From an uncultured Mailhella sp. (GTDB lineage: Bacteria > Desulfobacterota > Desulfovibrionia > Desulfovibrionales > Desulfovibrionaceae), in assembly GCA_944324625.1 (NCBI GenBank), contig CALUWZ010000107.1, positions 1-6,097 on the forward strand: a stretch of 6,097 bases of DNA. Direction: 5' to 3'. The notes beneath the pieces are model-generated. The model worked only from the letters and a program-made list of their open reading frames with translations. It did no database searches and was not told where the DNA came from. Position numbers and translations under genes: made by a program. Below, one piece after another: positions 1-6,055 of the stretch. How positions within the stretch are numbered: position 1 is the first letter of the stretch; each line of letters starts with the position of its first letter.

Positions 1-429
1 ATGGCTCTTGGCTGCGGCTGTCTTGCCGACAATGTTCCCACGGAAAAAAATCAGGCGGACAGTTTATTCAGTTTCGGGGAAAATTCACTGCCTGCTTATC
101 CCCGCAATGATGTGGCAAAGGCTGTAGATTATGCCGTTCATTGGCTGTCTGCGGAAAAGGAACAGGCTTTGTATGAAATTGCCATGAGGGGAAGGGAACT
201 TGTCATGGAAAGGCACAGTGTTCAGGCGCGAAGCCGCTGTTTGGCGGAACTTTTTGAGAGGCTTGCAGCACAAAAAGTTTTTGAAAAGCGTATGCAGGAA
301 TTGCCCGAACGCAGAAAGCAAATTGCCCGCGCCTTTGCCTTTTTGGGAAACAACAGTGATGTGGCTGCCGAACTTGGTTCAGCTTATGCCGATATTGCCA
401 AAAGGTACTGCAATTTTGTTTTTTCTTGA
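1..429 (+). CDS. C-terminal part of a probable CgeB/YkvP-like glycosyltransferase (5' end outside window)
   Basis: The frame is open from the first base, so the Met at position 1 is most likely internal. The opening residues MALGCGCLADN fit the nucleotide-sugar-binding segment of CgeB/YkvP-like group 1 glycosyltransferases, which usually reads like 'FEAMACGxxLLxD' and lies well inside the protein. The order then matches that family: a 'LF.FGEN' stretch (about residues 22-28), a run of helix containing AVDYAVHWL (41-49), and 'IAMRGRELVMERHSVQAR' (60-77), which corresponds to the conserved 'G...V...HTY..R' close of the domain. Residues 88-142 form a charged, probably helical tail. Family members use a GT-B fold to transfer sugar from an activated donor; the acceptor cannot be predicted. 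The gene ends at a TGA that lies inside the -35 element of the next gene's promoter, and no terminator follows it. The family call is from motif memory only, and most of the catalytic domain is missing from view. Confidence 0.6.
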   Translation: MALGCGCLADNVPTEKNQADSLFSFGENSLPAYPRNDVAKAVDYAVHWLSAEKEQALYEIAMRGRELVMERHSVQARSRCLAELFERLAAQKVFEKRMQELPERRKQIARAFAFLGNNSDVAAELGSAYADIAKRYCNFVFS

Positions 430-454
430 ATAGTTTGAAAAAATAACTTATAAT
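426..454 (+). promoter_or_regulatory. Sigma70-like promoter for the diguanylate cyclase gene
   Basis: A -35 box TTGAAT (426-431) and a perfect -10 box TATAAT (449-454) are separated by exactly 17 bases. The start point would fall near 461, giving a leader of about 22 nt before the ATG at 483. The -35 box includes the TGA stop (427-429) of the upstream gene, so the promoter is embedded in the end of that coding region and the cyclase can be transcribed independently of it. Confidence 0.75.
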
Positions 455-469
455 TACTTATCTTTCTTT

Positions 470-482
470 GGAGAGGCAGGAG
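470..482 (+). promoter_or_regulatory. Purine-rich ribosome binding site that fixes the cyclase start at 483
   Basis: GGAGAGG at 470-476 sits 6 nt before the ATG at 483, with a second AGGAG (478-482) directly adjoining it. A TTG at 468 in the same frame would lengthen the protein by five residues. However, it overlaps this site, has no Shine-Dalgarno sequence of its own, and lies only about 7 nt after the predicted transcription start. The ATG is therefore preferred. Confidence 0.75.
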
Positions 483-1829
483 ATGGTTTCAAGAATTTGG
501 GAGATTTACGAAAATTTCAGTGAAATTGTATATGTTGCTGATATGAAAACATATCAGCTTATATATATGAATAAAAAAGCCCGTGAGCTTTTTAACATTC
601 CTTCGCTTGAAGATGTTAAAAAGCAGCTTTGCTATAAAGTCCTGCAAAATTCAAGTTCTCCCTGTTCCATGTGCACCAACGATAAAATAGCCGAAGGCTG
701 TTTTTATGAATGGTATTACTTCAATCCTGTAATACAGACAAGTTATTCCCTGAAAGACACCATTATTGAAGACAGCGGCAGGCGCTACCGCATGGAAATA
801 GCCATTAATATTTCGGATCAGGAAAAACAGAAAAAAGCCCTTGATGTGGCAATGAATAATGAAACCCTTATCAATGAAGCATTAAAATATGCGCTGGCAG
901 AACCTGACCCTGAAAAATCAATCAATGTTTTAATGGAATATGTGGGGAAGGCTCTGCAGGGAGAGCGTTCCTATATTTTTGAACAGCACGGTGATTTTTG
1001 CGACAATACGTATGAATGGTGTGCCGCAGGCGTTGTGCCTCAGAAAGAAAATCTGCAAAATGTCACGCTGGAAGATTTGAGCGCATGGTATTCCCAGTTT
1101 AAAGACCATAATTTGATTATTATCGAAGAAATTGAGTCATATAAGGAAAAAAGTCCTGTTTTGTACGATATCCTCAAGCCGCAGGGAATACACAGTCTTG
1201 TGGTGGCTCCTTTAATGTCTCAGGGAAAAATTATCGGCTTTTTCGGCATAGACAATCCACCTGCAAGTTTAGTGAGTTATGTTTACAATATATTGGTCTT
1301 GCTTGGGCAGTTTATTGTTTCGCTGCTGAACAGAAGAGATTTGTTCCAGCAGCTGCGCGTGCTCAGTTTTTATGACCAGCTTACAGGAGCCTGCAACAGG
1401 CATGCTTTGGACAGGGTGCTGCTGCATTATAAAAAAGAACAAAGTGCGGGCGTTTTGTATGCCGATGTTATGGGATTGAAAGCGGTGAACGATACACTGG
1501 GGCACTCCGTAGGGGATAAAATGCTGATAGATGCATATTGTCTGCTTAATGATCAGTTTGACAGCCAAGATATATACAGGGTAGGCGGGGATGAGTTTTT
1601 GGTTATTGCCTTTGATGAGCAAAAGGAAGAATTTTTGTCAAAAATTGAAAAACTGCGCACCCGCATGAATGCAGGCAAGGTTCACATGGCCATAGGTTCT
1701 GTGTGGACAGAAACGCTGCAAGATAAAGAACTTTCCAAAATTATTAAAGCTGCCGATGAAGAAATGTATAAGGAAAAAAGACAGATATACAGGCAAAGCT
1801 CACAATATGACAGACGCAGAAAAGACTGA
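483..1829 (+). CDS. PAS-GAF-GGDEF diguanylate cyclase
   Basis: The 448-residue protein is predicted to condense two GTP into the second messenger c-di-GMP. It has no clear membrane-spanning segment, so it is probably cytoplasmic. Residues 5-115 form a PAS-like sensor with a cysteine cluster (Cys50, Cys61, Cys64, Cys73). Residues 125-285 resemble a GAF domain; the stretch 'QGIHSLVVAPL...GKIIGFFGIDNP' (234-259) is typical. The GGDEF domain covers 293-440: YDQLTGACNRHAL (297-309), YADVMGLKAVND (326-337) with Asp328 as the expected metal ligand, GH and GD at 340-345, and an intact GGDEF at 368-372. The inhibitory I-site RxxD, normally five residues before GGDEF, reads FDSQ (359-362) and is absent, so product inhibition through this site is unlikely. 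No EAL domain is present. The gene has its own promoter and ends in a strong terminator. The enzyme call is secure; the ligand or signal is unknown. Confidence 0.93.
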   Translation: MVSRIWEIYENFSEIVYVADMKTYQLIYMNKKARELFNIPSLEDVKKQLCYKVLQNSSSPCSMCTNDKIAEGCFYEWYYFNPVIQTSYSLKDTIIEDSGRRYRMEIAINISDQEKQKKALDVAMNNETLINEALKYALAEPDPEKSINVLMEYVGKALQGERSYIFEQHGDFCDNTYEWCAAGVVPQKENLQNVTLEDLSAWYSQFKDHNLIIIEEIESYKEKSPVLYDILKPQGIHSLVVAPLMSQGKIIGFFGIDNPPASLVSYVYNILVLLGQFIVSLLNRRDLFQQLRVLSFYDQLTGACNRHALDRVLLHYKKEQSAGVLYADVMGLKAVNDTLGHSVGDKMLIDAYCLLNDQFDSQDIYRVGGDEFLVIAFDEQKEEFLSKIEKLRTRMNAGKVHMAIGSVWTETLQDKELSKIIKAADEEMYKEKRQIYRQSSQYDRRRKD

Positions 1830-1847
1830 GCGGTATAAAAATTCGGC

Positions 1848-1875
1848 AAAAGCCTGCATTGTGCAGGCTTTTTTT
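1848..1875 (+). terminator. Strong rho-independent terminator of the cyclase gene
   Basis: An 11-bp perfect stem pairs AAAAGCCTGCA (1848-1858) with TGCAGGCTTTT (1862-1872) around a 3-nt loop TTG, and runs into seven T (1869-1875). It lies 19 bp after the cyclase stop. Because the stem begins with A residues, the complementary strand also shows a hairpin followed by TTTT, so it may act as a weaker back-up for the convergent kinase operon. Confidence 0.93.
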
Positions 1876-1884
1876 GTGCAATAG

Positions 1885-1918
1885 GCGGAAAAATACAGAA
1901 TGCTTTTTTGTTTTCCGC
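1885..1918. repeat. Perfect 8-bp inverted repeat in the convergent junction
   Basis: GCGGAAAA (1885-1892) and TTTTCCGC (1911-1918) are exact reverse complements separated by 18 nt. No T-run follows on either strand, so it is not a standard intrinsic terminator. It lies between the two convergent transcription units and could form a 3'-end hairpin in read-through RNA from either side. Confidence 0.5.
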
Positions 1919-1973
1919 GTAAATATTTGTTTAAGATTATATGCATCTGGCAGGAACAAAGATTTTTAATCCG

Positions 1974-2010
1974 AAAAAATAAAAAAGGATGCAAGCCATA
2001 AACTGTTTGC
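1974..2010 (-). terminator. Possible weak terminator of the hpt-kinase operon
   Basis: Read on the minus strand just after the kinase stop, GCAAAC (2010-2005) can pair with GCTTGC (1996-1991) around an 8-nt loop. The pairing has one A-C mismatch. After four further bases come six T, an A and six T (1986-1974). The T-rich tail is convincing, but the stem is short and imperfect. The stronger hairpin at 1848-1875 could finish termination on this strand. Confidence 0.4.
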
Positions 2011-2017
2011 GTTCTTT

Positions 2018-4546
2018 TTATACGGTTTTGCCCAGCTGCTCCTGCATGGTTTTGCAAAGCAGGGAAAAGTCAATGGGTTTGGAGATATGCGCATCCATGC
2101 CTGCCGCGGAAGTTGCCGCAAAATCTTCTGCAAAGGCGTTTGCCGTAACGGCAATAATGGGCACTTTGCGCGCATCGGGCCTGTTGAGGCTCCGTATGGC
2201 TTTTGCCGCTTCGCAGCCGTCCATTTTCGGCATCTGCATATCCAAAAGCACAATATCAAAATATCCCTGTTCGGAATTTTTAAAGACAGTAAAGGCTTCT
2301 TGACCGTCCCATGCTTTTGTTACTTCCATTTCGCACATGGAAAGCAGTTCGCTTGTTATTTCCATATTGATATTGTTGTCTTCGGCAAGCAGAACGTGTT
2401 TTCCTTTCAGAATGTTTTGCTGTTTTTTTTCATCTGCTGGCTGTTCAGTTTTTATGCTTTTTTGCTTTACTGTTTCAAAAGGCAGGGTAAAGGTAAATAC
2501 TGTTCCCTTGCCTTCTTCGCTTTTAACGTGGATTTCTCCTCCAAGGTGGGAAATAATGTTTTTGACAATGGTTGTTCCAAGTCCTGTTCCCTGAATATTT
2601 TTTGTGCCGAAGCGGGTTTCCCGTTCATAGGGAATAAAAAGTTTTTCCATGAATTGACGGCTCATGCCAATTCCTGTATCTGCAATTTCAAATTGGTATT
2701 TGGCAAAGTTTTCCTGTCCGAGCTGTTTTACTTTTACGGAAATGCTGCTGCCTTCCTTGGTGAATTTAAAGGCATTGGACAGAAGATTGTTCATAATTTG
2801 GTTAATTCTGAACGGGTCGGCAAAAACAGTGCAGTCCTGTATATCTATGTTTACCGTAAAGTTTTTCTTTTCCTGAACGGCTCTGGTCTGGAAAAGCAGA
2901 ATGTTTTCTTCTATGCAGGTTTTCAGATTGATTTCTTTGCGTTCCACATTCATTTTACCCTGTTCCAGTCTGGAGATTTCCAAAATATCATTGATAAGGT
3001 CAAGGAGATGTTTGCTGGAAATGGTGATTTTGTTAAGGTAATCGGCAATTTTTTGCGGATCGTTGATAACGTTTTGGGCAAGATCGGAAAGGCCGATTAT
3101 GGCATTCAGGGGGGTGCGCATATCATGGGACATGCTGGAGAAAAACATGTTTCTGGCCTGTTCGCTTTGATGGGCGTTTTCCAAGGCGTCTTTCAATAAA
3201 TCAAGCTGCTGGAGCTGGGCTTTTTTTTCTTCATCAAGAGAGCGGAAACAAAGAACGGCTTCATCGCCGTAGAGGGATTCGTCAAACAGAAGGCGTACGC
3301 CTACCCATTGGTATTCACCGTCTGCAGTTTCTTTTTTATAATCGCCGCCGTAATCATGAATACGCTGTGAAACCAGTTTCTTGATGTTTTCTGCCGAAAA
3401 ACTGTCAATAAAATCCTGTTTTGCGGAATCTTCAATATATTTGCTGACGTTTTGGATAAAATCGTCAAGTTTGCCCTGTGTGGGGATATTTTTGTTTTTG
3501 AGCTGGGTGTCTTTTATCATTTCATAAGTATCTTTAATGAAATTGATACGGTAAATGGCATAATAGTGATTGCCGAGCACCCGGATGGTTTCCGTATATT
3601 TGTCTATATTTTGGTTGAGCGTGACTTCACGGACTGTGGTAAAAATAGTGATAATGAGGAAAACAATAAGAACAATAAGACCGCCTGCGCCGATGCGCGT
3701 AATGTCCTTCACCAAATAGGAATCGGGAATGCTGATGAATGATATCCAGCCGTTGGAAGAAATATTGTAATAAATGGTTCGTTTTTCGCCGTCGGAATTT
3801 ATTTCGGAGATTTTCTTGTCTTTGGCTTTTTTTATGTTTTTGACCACATTGGCGGCAAATTCTTTGAGCAGCGCATAATCGGCTTTCTTGTTGCTGGTAT
3901 AAAGAATGGTTCCTTCTTGGTCTGTAAGATAATAATAGGAGTTTTCGGGCAGCACATATTCATTGTCAGCGTCTTTGAAATCTGAGGCTGAAATGTCAAT
4001 GGCAATGACAATGTCCAGATCGTTGATCTGTTTGGCTATGGTAACGACAAATTCATGTGTGAGCCTGTTTTTATAAGCAGTGGTGCAGATAATTTCTCCG
4101 TTGGCACTGAGAACTTGGTCAAACCAGTGGACTTTATTGTTGTCCATGGAATTTGCTTTTTTTTCGTCTTCCGGGTCAAGGAAAAATGCGTATCTGTTGA
4201 CAATGGCGTAGGGAACAATTTCAGATTCGCTGAAAAGTTTTTTTAAATTGGCAAGAATGTCATAAACAGACATGTTAAAGGAATTGATATTCCGCTTGGT
4301 TATAAGCGCTTCAAGTTCTTCTCCGGCAAACTGCAGGGCGGTTGTATAGGCACGGAAATTTTTTTCCTGTTCAATGGTATAGGAATGTGCCATGGCCGCA
4401 CCCGAAAGATGCGTTTTTTCGATAAGGATTTTATGAACGTAAAATAAACTGCCAAATGCAATGCTGAAAAACAAAATTAAGAAAAAAAGTTTATAGCGCA
4501 TGGCATACAGCACTTTTTTCAGATTTGTTTTTGTCCTTATATCCAT
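2018..4546 (-). CDS. Membrane-bound hybrid histidine kinase (Cache-PAS-HisKA-HATPase-REC)
   Basis: The 842-residue protein should sense an external signal, autophosphorylate on His and pass the phosphate to its own receiver domain. Order: TM1 (about 17-40); an extracytoplasmic region of about 240 residues resembling a double Cache domain ('WFDQVLSANGEII' near 141-153, 'YYLTDQEGTILYTS' near 205-218); TM2 (about 284-305); a PAS-like cytosolic domain (about 318-437); a short helical linker; HisKA with SMSHDMRTPLNAIIG (471-485), His474 being the phosphorylation site; HATPase with N-box MNNLLSNAFKFT (585-596), DTGIGM (623-628) and GTGLGTTI (653-660); and a receiver domain (715-838) with Glu722/Asp723, phosphoacceptor Asp769 in LLDMQMPKMDG, Thr801 and Lys823. 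All catalytic residues look intact. The ATG overlaps the last 10 nt of the upstream hpt gene, and a GAAGG (4556-4560) lies 9 nt before it, which suggests translational coupling. No output domain is attached, so signalling must leave by phosphotransfer. The ligand is unknown. Confidence 0.93.
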   Translation of the reverse strand: MDIRTKTNLKKVLYAMRYKLFFLILFFSIAFGSLFYVHKILIEKTHLSGAAMAHSYTIEQEKNFRAYTTALQFAGEELEALITKRNINSFNMSVYDILANLKKLFSESEIVPYAIVNRYAFFLDPEDEKKANSMDNNKVHWFDQVLSANGEIICTTAYKNRLTHEFVVTIAKQINDLDIVIAIDISASDFKDADNEYVLPENSYYYLTDQEGTILYTSNKKADYALLKEFAANVVKNIKKAKDKKISEINSDGEKRTIYYNISSNGWISFISIPDSYLVKDITRIGAGGLIVLIVFLIITIFTTVREVTLNQNIDKYTETIRVLGNHYYAIYRINFIKDTYEMIKDTQLKNKNIPTQGKLDDFIQNVSKYIEDSAKQDFIDSFSAENIKKLVSQRIHDYGGDYKKETADGEYQWVGVRLLFDESLYGDEAVLCFRSLDEEKKAQLQQLDLLKDALENAHQSEQARNMFFSSMSHDMRTPLNAIIGLSDLAQNVINDPQKIADYLNKITISSKHLLDLINDILEISRLEQGKMNVERKEINLKTCIEENILLFQTRAVQEKKNFTVNIDIQDCTVFADPFRINQIMNNLLSNAFKFTKEGSSISVKVKQLGQENFAKYQFEIADTGIGMSRQFMEKLFIPYERETRFGTKNIQGTGLGTTIVKNIISHLGGEIHVKSEEGKGTVFTFTLPFETVKQKSIKTEQPADEKKQQNILKGKHVLLAEDNNINMEITSELLSMCEMEVTKAWDGQEAFTVFKNSEQGYFDIVLLDMQMPKMDGCEAAKAIRSLNRPDARKVPIIAVTANAFAEDFAATSAAGMDAHISKPIDFSLLCKTMQEQLGKTV

Positions 4547-4893
4547 TTTTGCAAACCTTCAGCTACGGTAAAATATTCTTTTTTGAAAACGGCAAATTTT
4601 TCTTTTGCCTTTTCAAGTTCGTTTTGCTTGAGCAAAACGCAAAGTTCGGCAGAAAGGTCAAAAAGCTTGTCCATGGAAAGGTTTCCGCAGACGCCTTTTA
4701 TGGTGTGCATGGCATGATATGCCTGTTCGGCATTATTGTTTTCCAAGGCTGTTTGGAGTGTTTCAATGTTTGTGTCGGCAAGAAAAAGTTTGAGCGATTT
4801 TAATAAAATGCTGTCTATGCCCATAAAACGGGACAGTGCCGTGTCCACATTGATTCCGAGAGATTCAAGTGCTGTTTTGAGTGGCTCTTCCAT
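4537..4893 (-). CDS. Free-standing Hpt (histidine phosphotransfer) domain protein
   Basis: This 118-residue protein is a single Hpt domain. The signature HAMHTIKGVCGNLSM (60-74) matches the family consensus 'AHTLKGxxxNLG', making His63 the predicted phosphoryl carrier and Lys66/Gly67 the conserved partners. The rest reads as an all-helical bundle. Its likely role is to take phosphate from Asp769 of the co-transcribed hybrid kinase and carry it to a separate response regulator not present here. GAGG (4899-4902) lies 5 nt before the ATG, and a promoter lies immediately upstream. The stop codon lies inside the start of the kinase gene (10-nt overlap), so the two proteins are probably made together. 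In BarA- or ArcB-type kinases the Hpt domain is fused at the C-terminus; here it is separate and encoded first. Confidence 0.9.
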   Translation of the reverse strand: MEEPLKTALESLGINVDTALSRFMGIDSILLKSLKLFLADTNIETLQTALENNNAEQAYHAMHTIKGVCGNLSMDKLFDLSAELCVLLKQNELEKAKEKFAVFKKEYFTVAEGLQKWI

Positions 4894-4923
4894 ATTGGCC
4901 TCTTTATTGCCTTTTTTTTTAAA

Positions 4924-4952
4924 TTTATAACCATTTTCAGGCTTATTTTCAA
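4924..4952 (-). promoter_or_regulatory. Sigma70-like promoter of the hpt-kinase operon
   Basis: On the minus strand, TTGAAA (4952-4947) and TATAAA (4929-4924) are spaced by exactly 17 bases. Transcription would start near 4917, about 24 nt before the hpt ATG. A second, poorer pair overlaps it: TTGACG (4970-4965), 17 bases, AATAAG (4947-4942). It could be an alternative promoter or a chance match. Confidence 0.65.
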
Positions 4953-5066
4953 TGTTTTTTTATTCGTCAAAAATAATGAACAGGCATTGCTGATGATTGG
5001 AAATTTACTCCGCGCCGGCTGTTTGTTTTTTGCAGTGCGGTTTTCCGTATCCCGAGGCGTTATGAA

Positions 5067-5101
5067 CTTTCAAAAGGGCGCGTGTTCCTTTTGTTTGAAA
5101 G
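5067..5101. repeat. Bulged inverted repeat with two alternative pairings
   Basis: The left arm CTTTCAAAAGG (5067-5077) pairs with the right arm CCTTTTGTTTGAAAG (5087-5101) along its full length if four bases of the right arm bulge out, leaving a 9-nt loop. The ends can pair as an 8-bp outer stem (CTTTCAAA with TTTGAAAG) or an inner 7-bp stem (CAAAAGG with CCTTTTG). No T-run follows on either strand. It may be an RNA 3'-end structure for the permease transcript or an operator-like site upstream of the hpt promoter; neither role is shown by the sequence. Confidence 0.55.
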
Positions 5102-5153
5102 GCAGTCAGGATGCAGCGTTGTCTGAGCGGCAATAAACGTTCACGGAGAAATT

Positions 5154-5960
5154 TTATTGAAAAATTGCTGTCAAAAGCATGCGCACGCCGACAAAGAGCA
5201 GGAGCATGGCAAAGAGTTTTTTGATTTTCGGTACAGGCAGGGTGTGCGCCAAGTGGGCACCGAGGGGAGCAACCAAGGTACTGCAGAGAACAATGGCGAT
5301 AAGGGCTGGAAGATAAATAAATCCAAAGGAATATTCAGGCAGGTTCCGGGCGGAAAATCCGTTGAAAAAATAGCCTATGCAGCCTGATATGGCTATGGGC
5401 ATGCCTATGGCTGCGGAGGTGGCGATTGCTTTGCGCATTTCCACACTGTGGTAAAGCATGAACGGCACGGATATGGTTCCTCCGCCGATGCCCACAAGGC
5501 TGGAGATAAGGCCTATGCCAAGCCCTGCCGCGTTCATGCCGAGGGTTTTGGGAAGAGGTTTGCTGCCAAGTGTTTTTTTTGTGCTTAAAATCATTTGGCT
5601 GGCTACGTAAAAAATAAAGCAGGAGAAAATAAGCTGCAGAACATGGGTGGGGATTTTGGCCGCAACAAAAGAACCGAGCCATGTTCCCAAAATTATGCCT
5701 GCGGTAACTTTTTTGACTATGTCCCAATTGACTGCGCCGTGCCTGTGGTGGCTCATGGCGCTGGAAACAGATGTGAACATAATGCTTGCGAGAGACGTGC
5801 CGAGGGCCATGTGCATGATGTGTTCCGCAGGAAAGCCCTGCAGATTGAACATGTAAACAAGAATGGGCACAATGACAAGACCGCCGCCGATGCCGAGAAG
5901 TCCTGCAAGCATGCCTGCAATGAGGCCGAAAAACGCATACAGCGCCATATAGATCAACAT
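5154..5960 (-). CDS. TauE/SafE-family membrane permease (sulfite/organosulfonate exporter-like)
   Basis: This 268-residue, very hydrophobic protein belongs to the TauE/SafE (DUF81) family of inner-membrane transporters, whose studied members export sulfite or small sulfur-containing organic acids. The two-fold internal repeat typical of the family is clear: LLGIGGGLVIVP (21-32) recurs as LVGIGGGTISVP (155-166), and TSLASI (55-60) recurs as TSAAIG (181-186). SHHRHGAVNW (70-79) is the usual loop after the first repeat. I estimate about eight membrane segments, ending near 248-266. The length is normal. The start at 5960 is chosen because AGGAG lies 5 nt upstream and the protein then begins directly with the first membrane helix. 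An upstream in-frame ATG at 6002 would add 14 charged residues and has no comparable site. No sulfur-metabolism gene is visible nearby, so the substrate stays open; the annotation is to family only. Confidence 0.9.
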   Translation of the reverse strand: MLIYMALYAFFGLIAGMLAGLLGIGGGLVIVPILVYMFNLQGFPAEHIMHMALGTSLASIMFTSVSSAMSHHRHGAVNWDIVKKVTAGIILGTWLGSFVAAKIPTHVLQLIFSCFIFYVASQMILSTKKTLGSKPLPKTLGMNAAGLGIGLISSLVGIGGGTISVPFMLYHSVEMRKAIATSAAIGMPIAISGCIGYFFNGFSARNLPEYSFGFIYLPALIAIVLCSTLVAPLGAHLAHTLPVPKIKKLFAMLLLFVGVRMLLTAIFQ

Positions 5961-5965
5961 AAAAA

Positions 5966-5970
5966 CTCCT
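5966..5970 (-). promoter_or_regulatory. Ribosome binding site that fixes the permease start
   Basis: AGGAG on the minus strand (5970-5966), within AAAAGGAG, is separated by five T from the ATG at 5960-5958. This near-ideal site favours the shorter form of the permease over the in-frame ATG at 6002. Confidence 0.8.
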
Positions 5971-5978
5971 TTTGCAGA

Positions 5979-6007
5979 AAAATATTCCTTTTTCCCTGCC
6001 ATGGCAA
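5979..6007 (-). promoter_or_regulatory. Candidate promoter of the permease gene
   Basis: On the minus strand, TTGCCA (6007-6002) and TATTTT (5984-5979) are spaced by 17 bases. The -35 matches consensus at 5 of 6 positions and the -10 at 4 of 6. The predicted start near 5972 would leave a leader of only about 12 nt, barely enough to include the ribosome binding site, so this is a moderate call. If correct, the ATG at 6002 would lie inside the promoter and could not be used. Confidence 0.35.
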
Positions 6008-6046
6008 GATTTATTCTTTGCGGAAAATATGCTATGGTTGCAAAAA

Positions 6047-6053
6047 GAGGGAG
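6047..6053 (+). promoter_or_regulatory. Ribosome binding site of the divergent gene at the window end
   Basis: GAGGGAG at 6047-6053 precedes the ATG at 6056; its GAGG part is 5 nt from the start codon. It is strong for so short a region and is the main reason to believe a gene begins here. Confidence 0.6.
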
Positions 6054-6055
6054 TT

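Larger units (their letters stand above)
4894..5153. other. 260-bp intergenic region between the permease and hpt genes
   Basis: The half nearest hpt (4894-4980) is very AT-rich and carries the operon promoter and hpt ribosome binding site. The other half (4981-5153) is less AT-rich and contains the bulged inverted repeat at 5067-5101. It also has a 7-bp inverted repeat, CAATAAA (5131-5137) with TTTATTG (5153-5159), that overlaps the permease stop. No canonical hairpin-plus-T-run terminator for the permease gene is visible. A 47-codon plus-strand frame (4993-5136) is open but poorly supported. Confidence 0.6.

Noticed and set aside
1..429. A complete 142-residue gene starting at base 1
   Set aside because: The first residues match an internal conserved segment of the glycosyltransferase family and there is no upstream sequence to judge a start, so it is treated as partial.
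468..482. TTG start giving a five-residue longer cyclase
   Set aside because: It overlaps the Shine-Dalgarno sequence of the ATG at 483 and would sit only about 7 nt from the predicted transcription start.
2087..3199. 370-codon open frame on the plus strand
   Set aside because: It lies wholly antisense to the kinase core, whose catalytic motifs are intact. Its product is very rich in Phe, Gly and Cys with no recognisable domain, as expected for the complement of a Lys/Glu-rich coding frame. No promoter or ribosome binding site supports it.
5131..5159. 7-bp inverted repeat CAATAAA/TTTATTG as the permease terminator
   Set aside because: The stem is AT-rich, includes the stop codon, has a 15-nt loop and is not followed by a T-run, so it is not a convincing terminator.
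5961..6002. ATG at 6002 as the permease start
   Set aside because: It adds a charged 14-residue stretch before the first membrane helix, has no good ribosome binding site, and coincides with a candidate promoter. The ATG at 5960 has AGGAG at ideal spacing.
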